Shown here one piece after another: positions 9,494 to 17,738 of a stretch of 64,000 nucleotides of DNA. A model generated the notes under the pieces. It made no database searches. It had not been told where the DNA came from and worked only from the letters and a program-made list of their open reading frames with translations. The position numbers and the translations under genes are program-made. This stretch comes from Gemmataceae bacterium (lineage in GTDB: Bacteria > Planctomycetota > Planctomycetia > Gemmatales > Gemmataceae), in assembly GCA_022616435.1 (NCBI GenBank), contig JAKEET010000045.1, positions 160,372 through 224,371 on the forward strand. Direction: 5' to 3'. Each line of letters starts with the position of its first letter. The stretch's first letter is position 1.

Positions 9494-9817
9494 ATGACAC
9501 CAATGACCATTTCCGCGCACGTCGTCAACGGGCATCTTCAGCACGAGGAGAGCCTAGCCGATCTGGAAGGGCAGCGGGTGCTGGCGACGCTGACGGTGGT
9601 TTCGACGATGCGCGACAACGGCGCGGGTGCGCAACCACCGACGCCAGAGAAAGCTGCCGACGAGGATTTCGACCCAGAGCCGCCGACGTGGCTCGACGTT
9701 GAAAAAGATCTGTACTTTCCCGTCAAGGTCCCCAGGATTCCTTTGGGGAAGGTTGACATTCGGGTCAGGGAGGGCAAACCATCGATCATTCTTCCGAAGG
9801 AATTGCCGGATGAGTGA
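9494..9817 (+). CDS. small hypothetical protein, possible DUF104/AF2212-like N-terminus
   Basis: A protein of 107 residues starting MTPMTISAHVVNGHLQHEES. The pattern I-x-A-x-V-x-N-G-x-L then EEs-x2-L-EGQRV-x2-TL is reminiscent of the short beta domain of AF2212-like (DUF104) antitoxins; this is pattern recognition, not an alignment. The second half is acidic and Pro-rich and ends in [22 protein letters not shown] lies 5 bases before ATG 9494; an ATG at 9482 overlaps the stop of the PSD1 remnant (TGATG). It overlaps the next gene by 8 bases, so the two are probably translated together. I do not recognise the family with confidence. Confidence 0.6.
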   Translation: MTPMTISAHVVNGHLQHEESLADLEGQRVLATLTVVSTMRDNGAGAQPPTPEKAADEDFDPEPPTWLDVEKDLYFPVKVPRIPLGKVDIRVREGKPSIILPKELPDE

Positions 9818-10310
9818 TTATCCATGGTACGGACTTGCGGAAGGCGACGACCTTCACCAAGGTGACCTAGTATTCGGGTGTCCTTTCGAGTACGTGGAAT
9901 CATCGGGCCAAGCGGACCGCAGCAATTTCAATGTGGTCGTGGTGAGTCAATCCTGCGATCTGGCGCACGAGAAGCTGGAAATGGTTCAGGTATGTCCATT
10001 TTGGGATTTGGAAAAGCTTGCCACTGATATGGAGTATTTTCGCGGCAAACGGGGTCGTGAAGAGATTCGCAGGGGAAACTTGCCCGGATACCATTTGTTG
10101 AACCGTTGCACTTTGGCCGAACTGCCAACGGGACTGCTCATCGTGGATTTCCGCGCACAATTCGCGATAAGCCGGCCGAAACTCCAATCGCTAGCCGCCG
10201 AGCAAAAACCCCGTCTCCGCCTGTTGCCGCCCTACCGCGAACATCTCGCCCAGGCTTTGGCCCGCTTCTACATGCGCGTCGGTTTGCCTGTCGACATCCC
10301 CGCGTTTTGA
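9810..10310 (+). CDS. unrecognised 166-residue protein with an SQSCDL motif
   Basis: Begins [20 protein letters not shown] at an ATG overlapping the stop of the preceding gene (ATGAGTGA). The most conserved-looking stretch is [15 protein letters not shown] at about residues 41-55, a hydrophobic strand leading into Ser-Gln-Ser-Cys-Asp-Leu. There is no signal peptide or membrane helix, so it is probably cytoplasmic. The C-terminus ([18 protein letters not shown]) is helical. It is cotranslated with the small gene before it, and the pair lies between remnants of a PSD1 gene and a DUF1501 gene. A toxin-antitoxin-like or regulatory pair is one possibility; no catalytic motif proves it. Confidence 0.6.
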   Translation: MSDYPWYGLAEGDDLHQGDLVFGCPFEYVESSGQADRSNFNVVVVSQSCDLAHEKLEMVQVCPFWDLEKLATDMEYFRGKRGREEIRRGNLPGYHLLNRCTLAELPTGLLIVDFRAQFAISRPKLQSLAAEQKPRLRLLPPYREHLAQALARFYMRVGLPVDIPAF

Positions 10311-10311
10311 G

Positions 10312-10866
10312 AAAGAGACGCTTCACTCAACCGACACTCCCAAGCGGCTGTACGGCATCCAGTGTCTGCGCGCCCGCCGGCTGGTGGAGGCGGGCGTTCG
10401 CTTCGTCGAAGTCGGCTGCCCTGCCTTGGCTGCCAGCAACGGCACCTGGGACCAGCACGGCAACCTCAAGGGCGGCCACGAGCGCAACGCCGGCGTCACC
10501 GATCAAGCCATCGCCGGCCTCATCAAGGACCTGAAGTCGCGCGGCCTGTTCGACGAAACGTTGATTCTGTGGGCCGGCGAGTTCGGCCGCACGCCCCACT
10601 CCTCAGGCCGCGACGGCCGCGATCATCACCCGGAAGGCTTCACCATCTGGATGGCGGGCGGCGGCATCAAGGGGGGCACGATTTACGGCGCCACCGATGA
10701 ATTCGGCATGCACGCCGTCGAGAACGTGGCCACCATGCACGACCTGCACGCCACCATCCTGCACCTGCTGGGCCTCGACCACGAGCGCCTGACCTACCGC
10801 TTCGGCGGCCGCGACTTCCGGCTGACCGACGTACACGGGCACGTGCTGCGGGAGATTCTGGCGTAG
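10312..10866 (+). pseudogene. remnant of a DUF1501 gene, C-terminal third
   Basis: The frame reads [20 protein letters not shown] then [59 protein letters not shown] and the usual C-terminus VLREILA. These are the last family blocks of DUF1501; the export signal and the first 60 percent of the domain are missing. No good start codon or ribosome site exists at the join; the first available start is a GTG at 10384. It continues directly from the end of the SQSCDL gene in another frame. Loss of the 5' part together with the PSD1 remnant upstream points to a deletion-insertion event. Confidence 0.85.
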
Positions 10867-10883
10867 CGGCTGAGCCGCCTCCA

Positions 10884-12059
10884 ATGTTCCACGCCAATTC
10901 GCTCGCAGCTATCGGACGCGCGCCCTGTCCCTACAATCTCAAGGTGCAATGGCTTTGGACTCTGCTTGGGCTGTTGAGCATCCCGGCCCTGGTCGGCTTG
11001 AACGCGTTTTTCGTGGCGGCGGAATTCGCGCTGGTGGCCGTGCGCAAAACCCGCGTCGAGCAGCTCCTGGCGGAGGGGGCCAAGGGGGCGCGGTCGGCTC
11101 TGACCGCCGTTGACCATCTCGACCGCACGATCGCCGCCACCCAGCTGGGCATCACGCTGTCGAGCATCGGCCTGGGCTGGGTGGCGGAAGTCGCCCTGGC
11201 CCGGTCGCTCCTGGGGGCGTTCGGGAATCTGCCCGAGCCGTGGGCGTGGCTGGCCCGGCATTCGGTGGCCGGCTCGATCGCCTTCGTGCTGGTCACCTTC
11301 TTGCACGTCGTCTTCGGCGAGCTGTTTCCCAAGACCATCGCCCTGCAAACTCCCGATCGCGTTTCGCTCTGGGTCGCCCGGCCCCTGGGCTGGTTCGGCT
11401 TCATCACCCGGCCGCTCATCGTGGTCATGAACGGCACCGGCAACTACTTCGTACGGCTGTGCGGTTTTCGGGCGACGCCGGAATCGCTGGTCCATTCGGT
11501 CGAAGAGCTGGCGCTCTTGATCGAGGACACCGAAGAGGCGGGGATCCTCGACCCGGATCAGGCGGAGCTGGTGCAGAACATCTTCGCGCTGGCCGACAAG
11601 CAGGTCCGCGACTGCATGGTGCCGCGCGACAAGGTGACCGCGATCGAGCTGAACACGCCGCTCGACACGGTGCTGGCGAAGGTCCGCGAGACGGGGCACA
11701 CGCGTCTGCCGGTGTACGAAGGCGACCCCAACAACATCGTCGGCATCGTCAATTCCAAGGACTTGTTCTTCCTGCTCCACCAGGAGCGCGTGTTCGTGCT
11801 CGAGGACGCGATCTATCCGGCCATCTTCCTGAAACCCGATGAGGAGATCGGCAATGCCCTGCGGCTGTTCCGCAAGGCCAAGCGTCACATGGCGGTGGTG
11901 CGCGACGAAGACGGAACGGTGTTCGGCATCGTCACGCTCGAGGACGTGCTGGAGGAGATCATCGGCGACATTGAGGATGAGCAGGACCGGCCGCACCCCA
12001 AGCGCGGCTTCTTGAAGCTGCGGCGCCGCAAACCGAAGCCGCCGGAGAAAAAGGCGTAA
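10884..12059 (+). CDS. CNNM/HlyC-CorC family protein (DUF21 plus CBS pair)
   Basis: About 391 residues. A membrane DUF21 (CNNM) domain covers about 20-200, with FFVAAEFALVAVRKTRVEQL early and IAFVLVTFLHVVFGELFPK, the family signature, in the middle. Two CBS motifs follow (MVPRDKVTAIELNTPLDTV and AVVRDEDGTVFGIVTLEDVL), then a basic tail. The family is linked to magnesium or cobalt efflux and to membrane stress; which ion applies here cannot be read from sequence. The C-terminal CorC_HlyC transporter-associated domain is missing, so this is the short form. A GTG at 10944 giving MQWLWTLLGLL is an alternative start that fits the family better. Confidence 0.88.
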   Translation: MFHANSLAAIGRAPCPYNLKVQWLWTLLGLLSIPALVGLNAFFVAAEFALVAVRKTRVEQLLAEGAKGARSALTAVDHLDRTIAATQLGITLSSIGLGWVAEVALARSLLGAFGNLPEPWAWLARHSVAGSIAFVLVTFLHVVFGELFPKTIALQTPDRVSLWVARPLGWFGFITRPLIVVMNGTGNYFVRLCGFRATPESLVHSVEELALLIEDTEEAGILDPDQAELVQNIFALADKQVRDCMVPRDKVTAIELNTPLDTVLAKVRETGHTRLPVYEGDPNNIVGIVNSKDLFFLLHQERVFVLEDAIYPAIFLKPDEEIGNALRLFRKAKRHMAVVRDEDGTVFGIVTLEDVLEEIIGDIEDEQDRPHPKRGFLKLRRRKPKPPEKKA

Positions 12060-12462
12060 CAACCACCCTTGGAATCCATGGCACGGCGCTGTCGGGCTAG
12101 TAACTGCGGTTGGGGTCAAGTGCCCCTGAAGGCCGACACGAGGGGCACTTGACTCCCTCGGCACATGTCATTGCGCCACTGTCGTTTGTGATTCACGTCC
12201 GAGTCAAGTGTCCCTCTTATTTGTGGGGACCGGCCGTGGGGGAAATGCGTCGCAAGCAGGCCAAGGTCGCGCCCGGCACTGGGAAGGTCGGGCAATGCCC
12301 GAAAAAAGTCGCCGGGCGGTTGACAGCCGAGCGTAGAATAGGGATGGAGCGGCAAGGAATCTCGCAGCACGAACCGCACCGAAGAATTCATTGCCGCGTT
12401 CACGGAATCCGGGCGTTTCGCTGGTTCAGCCCCCCCATGCCAGCGGACGTCCGGATTTTTTG
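12060..12462. other. 403-base gene-free stretch with repeat remnants
   Basis: No supported gene. The only open frame across it lacks protein-like features. It holds the inverted repeat annotated separately and, at about 12201-12215, a second degenerate half copy (GAGTCAAGTGTCCCT). The rest shows nothing I can name. Confidence 0.5.
12115..12153. repeat. 13-bp perfect inverted repeat
   Basis: GTCAAGTGCCCCT at 12115-12127 is repeated as its reverse complement at 12141-12153 with a 13-base loop. A related half site lies at 12201-12215. It follows the CNNM gene and could form a hairpin, but there is no T run, so an intrinsic terminator is not supported. It looks like a REP or MITE remnant. Confidence 0.7.
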
Positions 12463-13581
12463 TCACTTCGCTGAGCGCCGGTAGTTCGACGGCGCAGGGC
12501 CGATCAGCACGCTGCTCGCGCGACCCGGCAGTTCGAGCACCGCCCAGGCGCCCCGCCAGCGGTGGACAAAAATGTGCACCGGCGTGTCCGCCGCTTTCTT
12601 GCCGCGGTAACTGGCGACACCGTAGCTGACGGCCGCCAGGTCCGGATCGTCCGGGTCCATCAGCGTTTCCTTGTAGAGAGGGGTGGCGATCGTGCCCGCG
12701 CTAACCGCGGCAACGATGTGGCCCTGGGCGGCGGCGCGCGGGGAACCGGAGCTGATGGTCCGCTTCCCCAGATCGCCAATCTCTTCCCGGGTCAGCAACA
12801 AGCTGCCGTACAGCTCCAGCGCGGGGTCGTCGGGCTGAGGATGGTCGTAGATCAACTTGCGTTTAGCCTGGAGCAACTCTTCGCGTTTCCGCACCAAGCT
12901 GAGCGTATCCTTGTTGATCTGCCGGACCGCCGCAGCCAGGTCTCGGAGGAATGCGCCATACCGCGCGCCGACTTTGGGGACAAGCTTCTTCTTGAAGAGA
13001 TCGTCTTCCACCGTGTGCAGCCGTTGCAAGGTTGCTTGGTTGGTGGCGTGTCGCTTTTCGAGCGGCGCCAGGACCTCTTTCTCCTTGGCCTCCAGCTCGG
13101 CGAGCTGCTCGGCGCGGTTGAACGGCGGCGGCTCGGGCGGCGCTTCGGGCTCTGCCGGCGCCGGCTCGACAGGCGGCTTCGGGGGCGGCGGCTTCGGGGG
13201 CGAGGGAGTGGGTTCCTCAGTCTGAGCGATTGGAGCGCCCTCTTGCTGAGACAGGTGGGCGATCGGAATCGGGGCCGATGGGTTCAGAAAAACGACGAGC
13301 ACGGCGATCACGAGAACGAATGCCACGCCCAGGCCCGCCGCCAGCAGCGCGGTCAATCCCGCAGTGGCCGACTCGCCGGGAACGGGCTCGCCGGGAATGG
13401 GCAATGGGTCCGCGACCGGCAAGGGCGACGGCTTGGGAAGAGGCGCCGCCTCGACTGGCGCTGCGCCGGCCGGCACGACCATCGACGTGTTGCATTTCAA
13501 GCAGCGGACGGTGCGGCCGGCCAGGAGCTCCGGCCCCTTGAACAAAGCGCCACACGCGGGACAGCCAATGAGAAGGGACAT
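12463..13581 (-). CDS. zinc-ribbon membrane protein with Pro-rich linker and coiled coil
   Basis: A 372-residue protein of unknown role. A zinc ribbon lies at residues 7-32 (CPACGALFKG, then CLKCNTSM), followed by a Pro/Ala-rich linker and one membrane segment at about 78-100 (LLAAGLGVAFVLVIAVLVVF). A second Pro-rich stretch (about 120-150) leads into a Glu/Lys coiled coil (about 155-235) and a folded C-terminal domain. The zinc ribbon would be cytoplasmic and the rest extracytoplasmic. A second, smaller ribbon protein is encoded just upstream on the same strand, suggesting a shared function. No ribosome site is obvious. Confidence 0.78.
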   Translation of the reverse strand: MSLLIGCPACGALFKGPELLAGRTVRCLKCNTSMVVPAGAAPVEAAPLPKPSPLPVADPLPIPGEPVPGESATAGLTALLAAGLGVAFVLVIAVLVVFLNPSAPIPIAHLSQQEGAPIAQTEEPTPSPPKPPPPKPPVEPAPAEPEAPPEPPPFNRAEQLAELEAKEKEVLAPLEKRHATNQATLQRLHTVEDDLFKKKLVPKVGARYGAFLRDLAAAVRQINKDTLSLVRKREELLQAKRKLIYDHPQPDDPALELYGSLLLTREEIGDLGKRTISSGSPRAAAQGHIVAAVSAGTIATPLYKETLMDPDDPDLAAVSYGVASYRGKKAADTPVHIFVHRWRGAWAVLELPGRASSVLIGPAPSNYRRSAK

Positions 13582-13597
13582 GAGGCTATTCCACCAG

Positions 13598-13620
13598 CCG
13601 CTTGCGGCTTAGCGTTCGCC
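13598..13620. repeat. family B repeat, half copy
   Basis: The stretch CTTGCGGCTTAGCGTTCGCC is closely related to one arm of the large inverted repeat at 53344-53393 and to copies near 22653 and 37871. It lies between two minus-strand zinc-ribbon genes. Confidence 0.65.
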
Positions 13621-13656
13621 TGCCATACCCGAACCGGGGGCCAAAGCGAGCGGCCG

Positions 13657-14247
13657 TCACAGGATCGCCCAGACGAAGGCCGCGGCGCTGACGGCGCTGC
13701 CGAGCAGCACCAGCACGCCGTCGCGAAGCGACTCCATCGGCGTAGTCCGCCACGCGATGACGCCCGCGATCAGGCCCACGCCGGCGAGCGCAATGGTCAG
13801 CCACGGAAGCAGCCCGAGAATCGCGCAAAGCAGGGCGCCGGCCCCCAAGACCGCCGGCGTCAGCAGCCATGCGTTCCACTCGTCCTCGTCCGACTCACGC
13901 TCGGGCGACGGAGAGAATTGCGTGAGCCGCGGCATATCCGGAACAGTGACCATGGCCACGTGCTTGAGCGTTTCAGTCTGCGGCGAGCCAGTCGGCGCCG
14001 AGCCGGGTTTCGCGGCAGGTGCACTCGCCGATGTGGCGGCCGTGTTGCCGGCGACCGGCGGGGCCGCGGCATTGGACTGGGCCCTGGCATCGTGCGCGGG
14101 GCGAGCGCCCGCTTCCGGCGGCACGTTGTCTTCCGGAGCGAGCGTGAAATAGTTGTGGCACTTCTTGCAGGCCACACTTTGGCCGATGGCGGCTTCCGGC
14201 GCTTGCACCTTGCGCCGGCAGAACGGACAGGCGGCGAGGAACGGCAT
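13657..14247 (-). CDS. zinc-ribbon membrane protein
   Basis: A 196-residue protein. The zinc ribbon at residues 8-33 reads CPFCRRKVQAPEAAIGQ then CKKCHNYF. A Pro/Ala-rich linker follows to about 100, then an acidic patch (ESDEDEWNAW) and two to three hydrophobic helices from about 127 (TPAVLGAGALLCAILGLLPW) to the C-terminus. The ribbon faces the cytoplasm if the helices form a hairpin. It lies upstream of the larger ribbon protein on the same strand and probably shares its transcript. The function is unknown; this ribbon type recurs in five proteins of this window. Confidence 0.75.
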   Translation of the reverse strand: MPFLAACPFCRRKVQAPEAAIGQSVACKKCHNYFTLAPEDNVPPEAGARPAHDARAQSNAAAPPVAGNTAATSASAPAAKPGSAPTGSPQTETLKHVAMVTVPDMPRLTQFSPSPERESDEDEWNAWLLTPAVLGAGALLCAILGLLPWLTIALAGVGLIAGVIAWRTTPMESLRDGVLVLLGSAVSAAAFVWAIL

Positions 14248-14328
14248 GCGCGACCCCCACGGAACCAGCGTGAGTTCCAGATCCGCCTTCTATTGTGTTC
14301 GGTCGCGGCCAGGCCTGCAACAGGAAAG

Positions 14329-15516
14329 TCAGCGCGGCAACATGGTCCAGATGCTCCAGCCCGCCATGAAGACGGTCGCGGCCAGCGCCACGGCGCCGAA
14401 GCATCCGGCCCAGAGCGGATGCCGATAACTTCCCATCAGATCGCGGCGATAGGCGGCCAGCAGGACCACGCCGAAAACGATCGGCAGCAGCAGACCGTTG
14501 ACTCGGCCGGCGGCGATCAACAGCGGCGTGGGTTGCCAGCCGAACCAGCGCAGCCCGAGCGTCAGCGCCGTGCTCAACAGGATGAAGGCAACGATCAACC
14601 CGGTGCGGCGGCGCGGCCGGTCCTGCACGGGCAGGAACGACACCGACGTGTACGCCGCCCCGATCACCGACGTGATCGCCGCCGACCAGAAGACCAGGCC
14701 GGAGAGATAGTAGCCGAAGTCGCCGGCGCCTTGCTGAAACGCGTCGAACACCGGACGGTCGCGGTCCAGCGTCGCGCCGCGGGCCACGACGCCGAGCACC
14801 GCCAAGAACAGCACGAAACGCATGGCGCCGGCGATCAGGATGCCGCGCACGGACGCTTCGGTGACGGCGGCGAGCTGCTCCGGTCCGGCGACGCCGCCGT
14901 CGAGCAAACGATGCGCGCCGGAAAACATGATGTAGCCGCCGATCGTGCCGCCGATCAAGGTGACGATGCGGTCGACGTTGATGGTTTCCGGCGCCACGGC
15001 GCGCAGCAGCGCTTCCCCGAGCGGCGGCGCCGTGCTGACAACGACATACAGCGTGACGACAATCATGCCGGCGCCCAGAACCTTCGCGACCCAATCGACG
15101 CCCTTGAGCATCGCCGGCAGCAGGAACAAACCCACGGCCAGGGCGGCGGAGACAACGATCCCCCAGGCTTGCGGCAGGTTGAGCAATGTCTCCAGTCCCA
15201 GAGCGCAGCCGCCGAGGTTGCCGATGTTGAAGAAGAGCGATCCGACCAGAATCACCGCGGTGACGACATGCCCGAATCCGGGCAGGACGACGTTGGCGAT
15301 CTCCTGGCCTCGTTGGCGTGAGACGCAGATGACGCGCCAGGTGGTGAGCTGGGCGCCGATGTCAATGATGGTGGACAGCAGGATGGCGAACGCCAGGCTG
15401 GCGCCGAGCTCCGCGGTGAACTGCGTAGTCTGCGTGAGGAACCCCGGACCGATCGCCGACACCGCCATGAGGAACGCGGCGCCGGTGAGGATGCCGCGGT
15501 TAGATGGCGCCGCCAT
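14329..15516 (-). CDS. NRAMP-family transporter, YcsG-like
   Basis: A 395-residue integral membrane protein with about eleven helices. The first helix reads SAIGPGFLTQTTQFTAELGA, the form seen in YcsG-like members of the NRAMP superfamily rather than the DPGN of true manganese/iron transporters. The sixth helix (GGYIMFSGAHRLLDGG) lacks the Met-Pro-His metal motif. Transport of divalent metals by the classical mechanism is therefore unlikely; the substrate is unknown, and in Bacillus the relative is encoded near oxoprolinase genes. No oxoprolinase gene lies here. The start follows AAGAAG. Family placement is from motif recognition. Confidence 0.82.
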   Translation of the reverse strand: MAAPSNRGILTGAAFLMAVSAIGPGFLTQTTQFTAELGASLAFAILLSTIIDIGAQLTTWRVICVSRQRGQEIANVVLPGFGHVVTAVILVGSLFFNIGNLGGCALGLETLLNLPQAWGIVVSAALAVGLFLLPAMLKGVDWVAKVLGAGMIVVTLYVVVSTAPPLGEALLRAVAPETINVDRIVTLIGGTIGGYIMFSGAHRLLDGGVAGPEQLAAVTEASVRGILIAGAMRFVLFLAVLGVVARGATLDRDRPVFDAFQQGAGDFGYYLSGLVFWSAAITSVIGAAYTSVSFLPVQDRPRRRTGLIVAFILLSTALTLGLRWFGWQPTPLLIAAGRVNGLLLPIVFGVVLLAAYRRDLMGSYRHPLWAGCFGAVALAATVFMAGWSIWTMLPR

Positions 15517-15549
15517 GCGAGGCTTCTTTGCGTGAAAGTCAATTGAGTT

Positions 15550-16431
15550 TCAATTCTGCGGCCGAAAGAAAAACTCCTCCGCCGTCCGCCGCAGCAGCCA
15601 GTCCTTGTCCTCGTTCGTCAGGAACGCCAGCCGCGTGCGGACCAGGTCGATGCTGGCGCGGTAGGTGTGGCCGTTCTGCACCTGGAACGGACAGTCGCTC
15701 TCCCACATGCACCGCCTGGGCGTGAAGGCCTTGACCACGGCCTGGATCATCGGCCCGAGATCGGTGTACGGCGCCTGCTTGTTGCCCAGCGCGTAGAAGG
15801 CGCCGATCTTCACCATGACGCGCTGGTGGGCCGCCATCGCGCACAGCGCCTTGACGTCGGCGTCGCGGATCGTGCCGTCCACGCCGATGCGGCACAGATG
15901 GTCGATGATCACCGGCGTGTCGGGATAGCGCTTGCACATGCGGTCCAGCTCCGGCAGCGCGTCCGGGTCGATCAGGCAGCTCATCGCCAGGTTGTGCTTG
16001 GCGCCGGCGGCAAACATCGCCTGGTAGCCGGGCGGCTCCAGCCAGCGCGGCGGCGGCAGCTTACTGAGCCGGGGATGGATGCGGAAAGCGCGGACGCGCT
16101 GCTTCGCCAGCCGGGTCATTTCCCGATCCGGGTTCTTCGCATGAGGATCGATGACCGCGGTGCCGGCGAAGGTGTCCTTGTGCAGGGCCATCATGTCGAG
16201 CATGTAGCGGTTGTCGAACTGTGTAACCTTTTCGCTAGACGGCTCGCGCGGGTAGTAGTAGGACATTTGGATCAGCACAAGTCGATTGACGCCAGCCGGC
16301 CGCGTGTGCTTGAAGAGGTCTTCCGGCGTGAACCGGCGCGGCTGCATGTCGGCCGGCTTCCACCCAGGGGCGAGCGGGTAGTGTCCGGTGTCGCTGGTCC
16401 AAACGTGGCAATGCGCGTCGATGTAGTTCAT
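15550..16431 (-). CDS. amidohydrolase family 2 TIM-barrel hydrolase
   Basis: A 293-residue metal-dependent hydrolase of the amidohydrolase-related family. It begins MNYIDAHCHVWTSDTGHYPL with the metal-binding His-x-His (HCH) in strand 1. Other elements are FRIHPRLSKLP (strand 4 region), VIIDHLCRIG with a metal-ligand His, and WESDCPF with the terminal metal-ligand Asp. Relatives include lactonases, decarboxylases and rhamnono-type lactone hydrolases, so the substrate cannot be named. I chose ATG 16431 because it puts the HCH motif at the usual distance from the N-terminus; the longer frame has a poor leader. Confidence 0.88.
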   Translation of the reverse strand: MNYIDAHCHVWTSDTGHYPLAPGWKPADMQPRRFTPEDLFKHTRPAGVNRLVLIQMSYYYPREPSSEKVTQFDNRYMLDMMALHKDTFAGTAVIDPHAKNPDREMTRLAKQRVRAFRIHPRLSKLPPPRWLEPPGYQAMFAAGAKHNLAMSCLIDPDALPELDRMCKRYPDTPVIIDHLCRIGVDGTIRDADVKALCAMAAHQRVMVKIGAFYALGNKQAPYTDLGPMIQAVVKAFTPRRCMWESDCPFQVQNGHTYRASIDLVRTRLAFLTNEDKDWLLRRTAEEFFFRPQN

Positions 16432-16567
16432 GGCCTTCAATGATCCGAGATGCCCGGCATCCCTGCAACCGTTTTTTCCTTGCACGCTGCGCCGGCGTGC
16501 CGTCTCATCGACTCAAGCCTTTCCGATGTCCCATCGGCAGCGAGAAGAGCGCCGGGAGATTCGCCCC

Positions 16568-16969
16568 ATGGCGTTCATCGTTCTTTGCTCATCCGGCAAG
16601 TCTACCTTGCGGCTTCCGGCCCAGCCCACAGGAGCCATTGATTGCCCGAAGTGCGGTGCGGTGATTCCACTCCCGCCAGAACCACGACCAGAACCACGGC
16701 CACGACCGGCAAGGCGACGCGATACCATTGACGATGAGCCGATGCCGGTAGTTGTCGTTCAGCCCAGGATCATCCCGCGCATTTTTGCGACCGTCCGCAT
16801 CATCGTGTGGGTCATCGCCCTGGGGCTAATCGTCCTGGATTACTCTACGGCCATGCGGCTCGCGACGAACAACGTGCAGTACATCCAGTTCATCGGCAAC
16901 ATAATCTTCTTTTACTGCTGCGCGCGGGCGTTTGACTTTATCCTTCGCTACGCGGACGAGGCGCTCTGA
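16568..16969 (+). CDS. small membrane protein with degenerate zinc ribbon
   Basis: A 133-residue protein. The N-terminus resembles the zinc ribbons of neighbouring genes, but the first Cys pair is broken (LCSSGKSTLRLPAQPTG) while the second is intact (CPKCGAVIPLP). A Pro/Arg-rich linker follows, then two hydrophobic helices: RIIVWVIALGLIVLDYSTAM at about 75-95 and IQFIGNIIFFYCCARAFDFI at about 106-126. GGGAGA lies 9 bases before ATG 16568. It is probably no longer able to hold zinc at the ribbon. The function is unknown. Confidence 0.65.
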   Translation: MAFIVLCSSGKSTLRLPAQPTGAIDCPKCGAVIPLPPEPRPEPRPRPARRRDTIDDEPMPVVVVQPRIIPRIFATVRIIVWVIALGLIVLDYSTAMRLATNNVQYIQFIGNIIFFYCCARAFDFILRYADEAL

Positions 16970-17042
16970 CGGAACGATCAGGGCGAACGTAGGTGCGGCT
17001 TCCTTGCCGGCGGGCAGTGAGTCGCTGTCGTGGTCCATCGCG

Positions 17043-17336
17043 ATGAAGACAACCCTTCGAACCCTTGCTCCCCTCGCCGCGGCGGTCGCCGTGTTCGTGG
17101 TCCTGCGGCCGCTCTTGGCGTTGGAACCGCAATGGCTCGAATGGCTCATGCTGCCGGTCGCCCTGGCGGTCGTGATCTGCATCATTGTGGATGACCGCGC
17201 GGGAGAGACTCGCAAGTCGGATTGGTTGCATCGGGCCGAACGCACGGAGAGAATCGAACCCGTCGAGGCGGAGCACGTCGAGGCGGACAGCCGCATTGTC
17301 AAGCATGACCCGGACGAGCATATCAGGCGAACTTAG
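17043..17336 (+). CDS. small hypothetical membrane protein
   Basis: A 97-residue protein starting MKTTLRTLAPLAAAVAVFVV. Two hydrophobic helices (about 7-25 and 30-49, ending in VALAVVICIIVDD) form a hairpin. A charged Glu/Asp/His-rich cytoplasmic tail follows. I do not recognise a family. The frame is open further upstream, but a start at 17043 gives the hydrophobic N-terminus. The following 240 bases hold no gene I can support. Confidence 0.5.
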   Translation: MKTTLRTLAPLAAAVAVFVVLRPLLALEPQWLEWLMLPVALAVVICIIVDDRAGETRKSDWLHRAERTERIEPVEAEHVEADSRIVKHDPDEHIRRT

Positions 17337-17577
17337 GCAGGTCACGGCCGGCTGTGTTTGAAGAGTTTGGGCAAGTCTCCGTGCGGCACATCATGAACGA
17401 ATTCACCCAGTATTTCCAGCGTGAAATCGGGCAATCCCGATGATCCAGCGTCGCCGGCGCCGACCTGCCAAGGTTGCCCAGGCTGCGTGGCTCATGTTGC
17501 TTGGAGGCACGCGCTGCAATGCCGGCTTGCTTTCGAAACCGCAAGCTTGGTATGACGGCCCACCGAAGGGGACGCTC

Positions 17578-17697
17578 ATGAACTTTCTCCGCTGGCTGCT
17601 GTCGATCGGCGTCGGGATCGTCGTGGGCGTCATCCTGCACTACACGCTCTACCGGATGGGTTTGCCGGTGGAGCCGTTCATTTACCTGGCGTTCTGA
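17578..17697 (+). CDS. 39-residue single-pass membrane peptide
   Basis: Begins MNFLRWLLSIGVGIVVGVIL with GAAGGGG about 7 bases upstream of ATG 17578, and ends in VEPFIYLAF. One membrane helix covers most of it. It lies 41 bases before the SGNH gene and could be cotranscribed with it. It may be a real small protein because the ribosome site, start and helix agree; the function is unknown. Confidence 0.5.
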   Translation: MNFLRWLLSIGVGIVVGVILHYTLYRMGLPVEPFIYLAF

Positions 17698-17738
17698 CCC
17701 AACGGGCTTGCTGCCGGCGCGGAGGGCACCGCGAGATC

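Noticed and set aside
12316..12342. TTGACA followed by TAGAAT in the gap before the zinc-ribbon gene
   Set aside because: The spacing is only about 8 bases, too short for a sigma-70 promoter, and no plus-strand gene follows.
12110..12484. A 124-codon plus-strand frame in the gap after the CNNM gene
   Set aside because: No ribosome site, no domain, and it crosses the inverted repeat and the 3' end of the zinc-ribbon gene.
12562..15321. A 919-codon open frame on the plus strand
   Set aside because: It runs antisense across the two zinc-ribbon genes and the NRAMP-like gene. Its product is Arg/Gly/Asp-rich without any domain; long antisense frames are expected in high-GC DNA.
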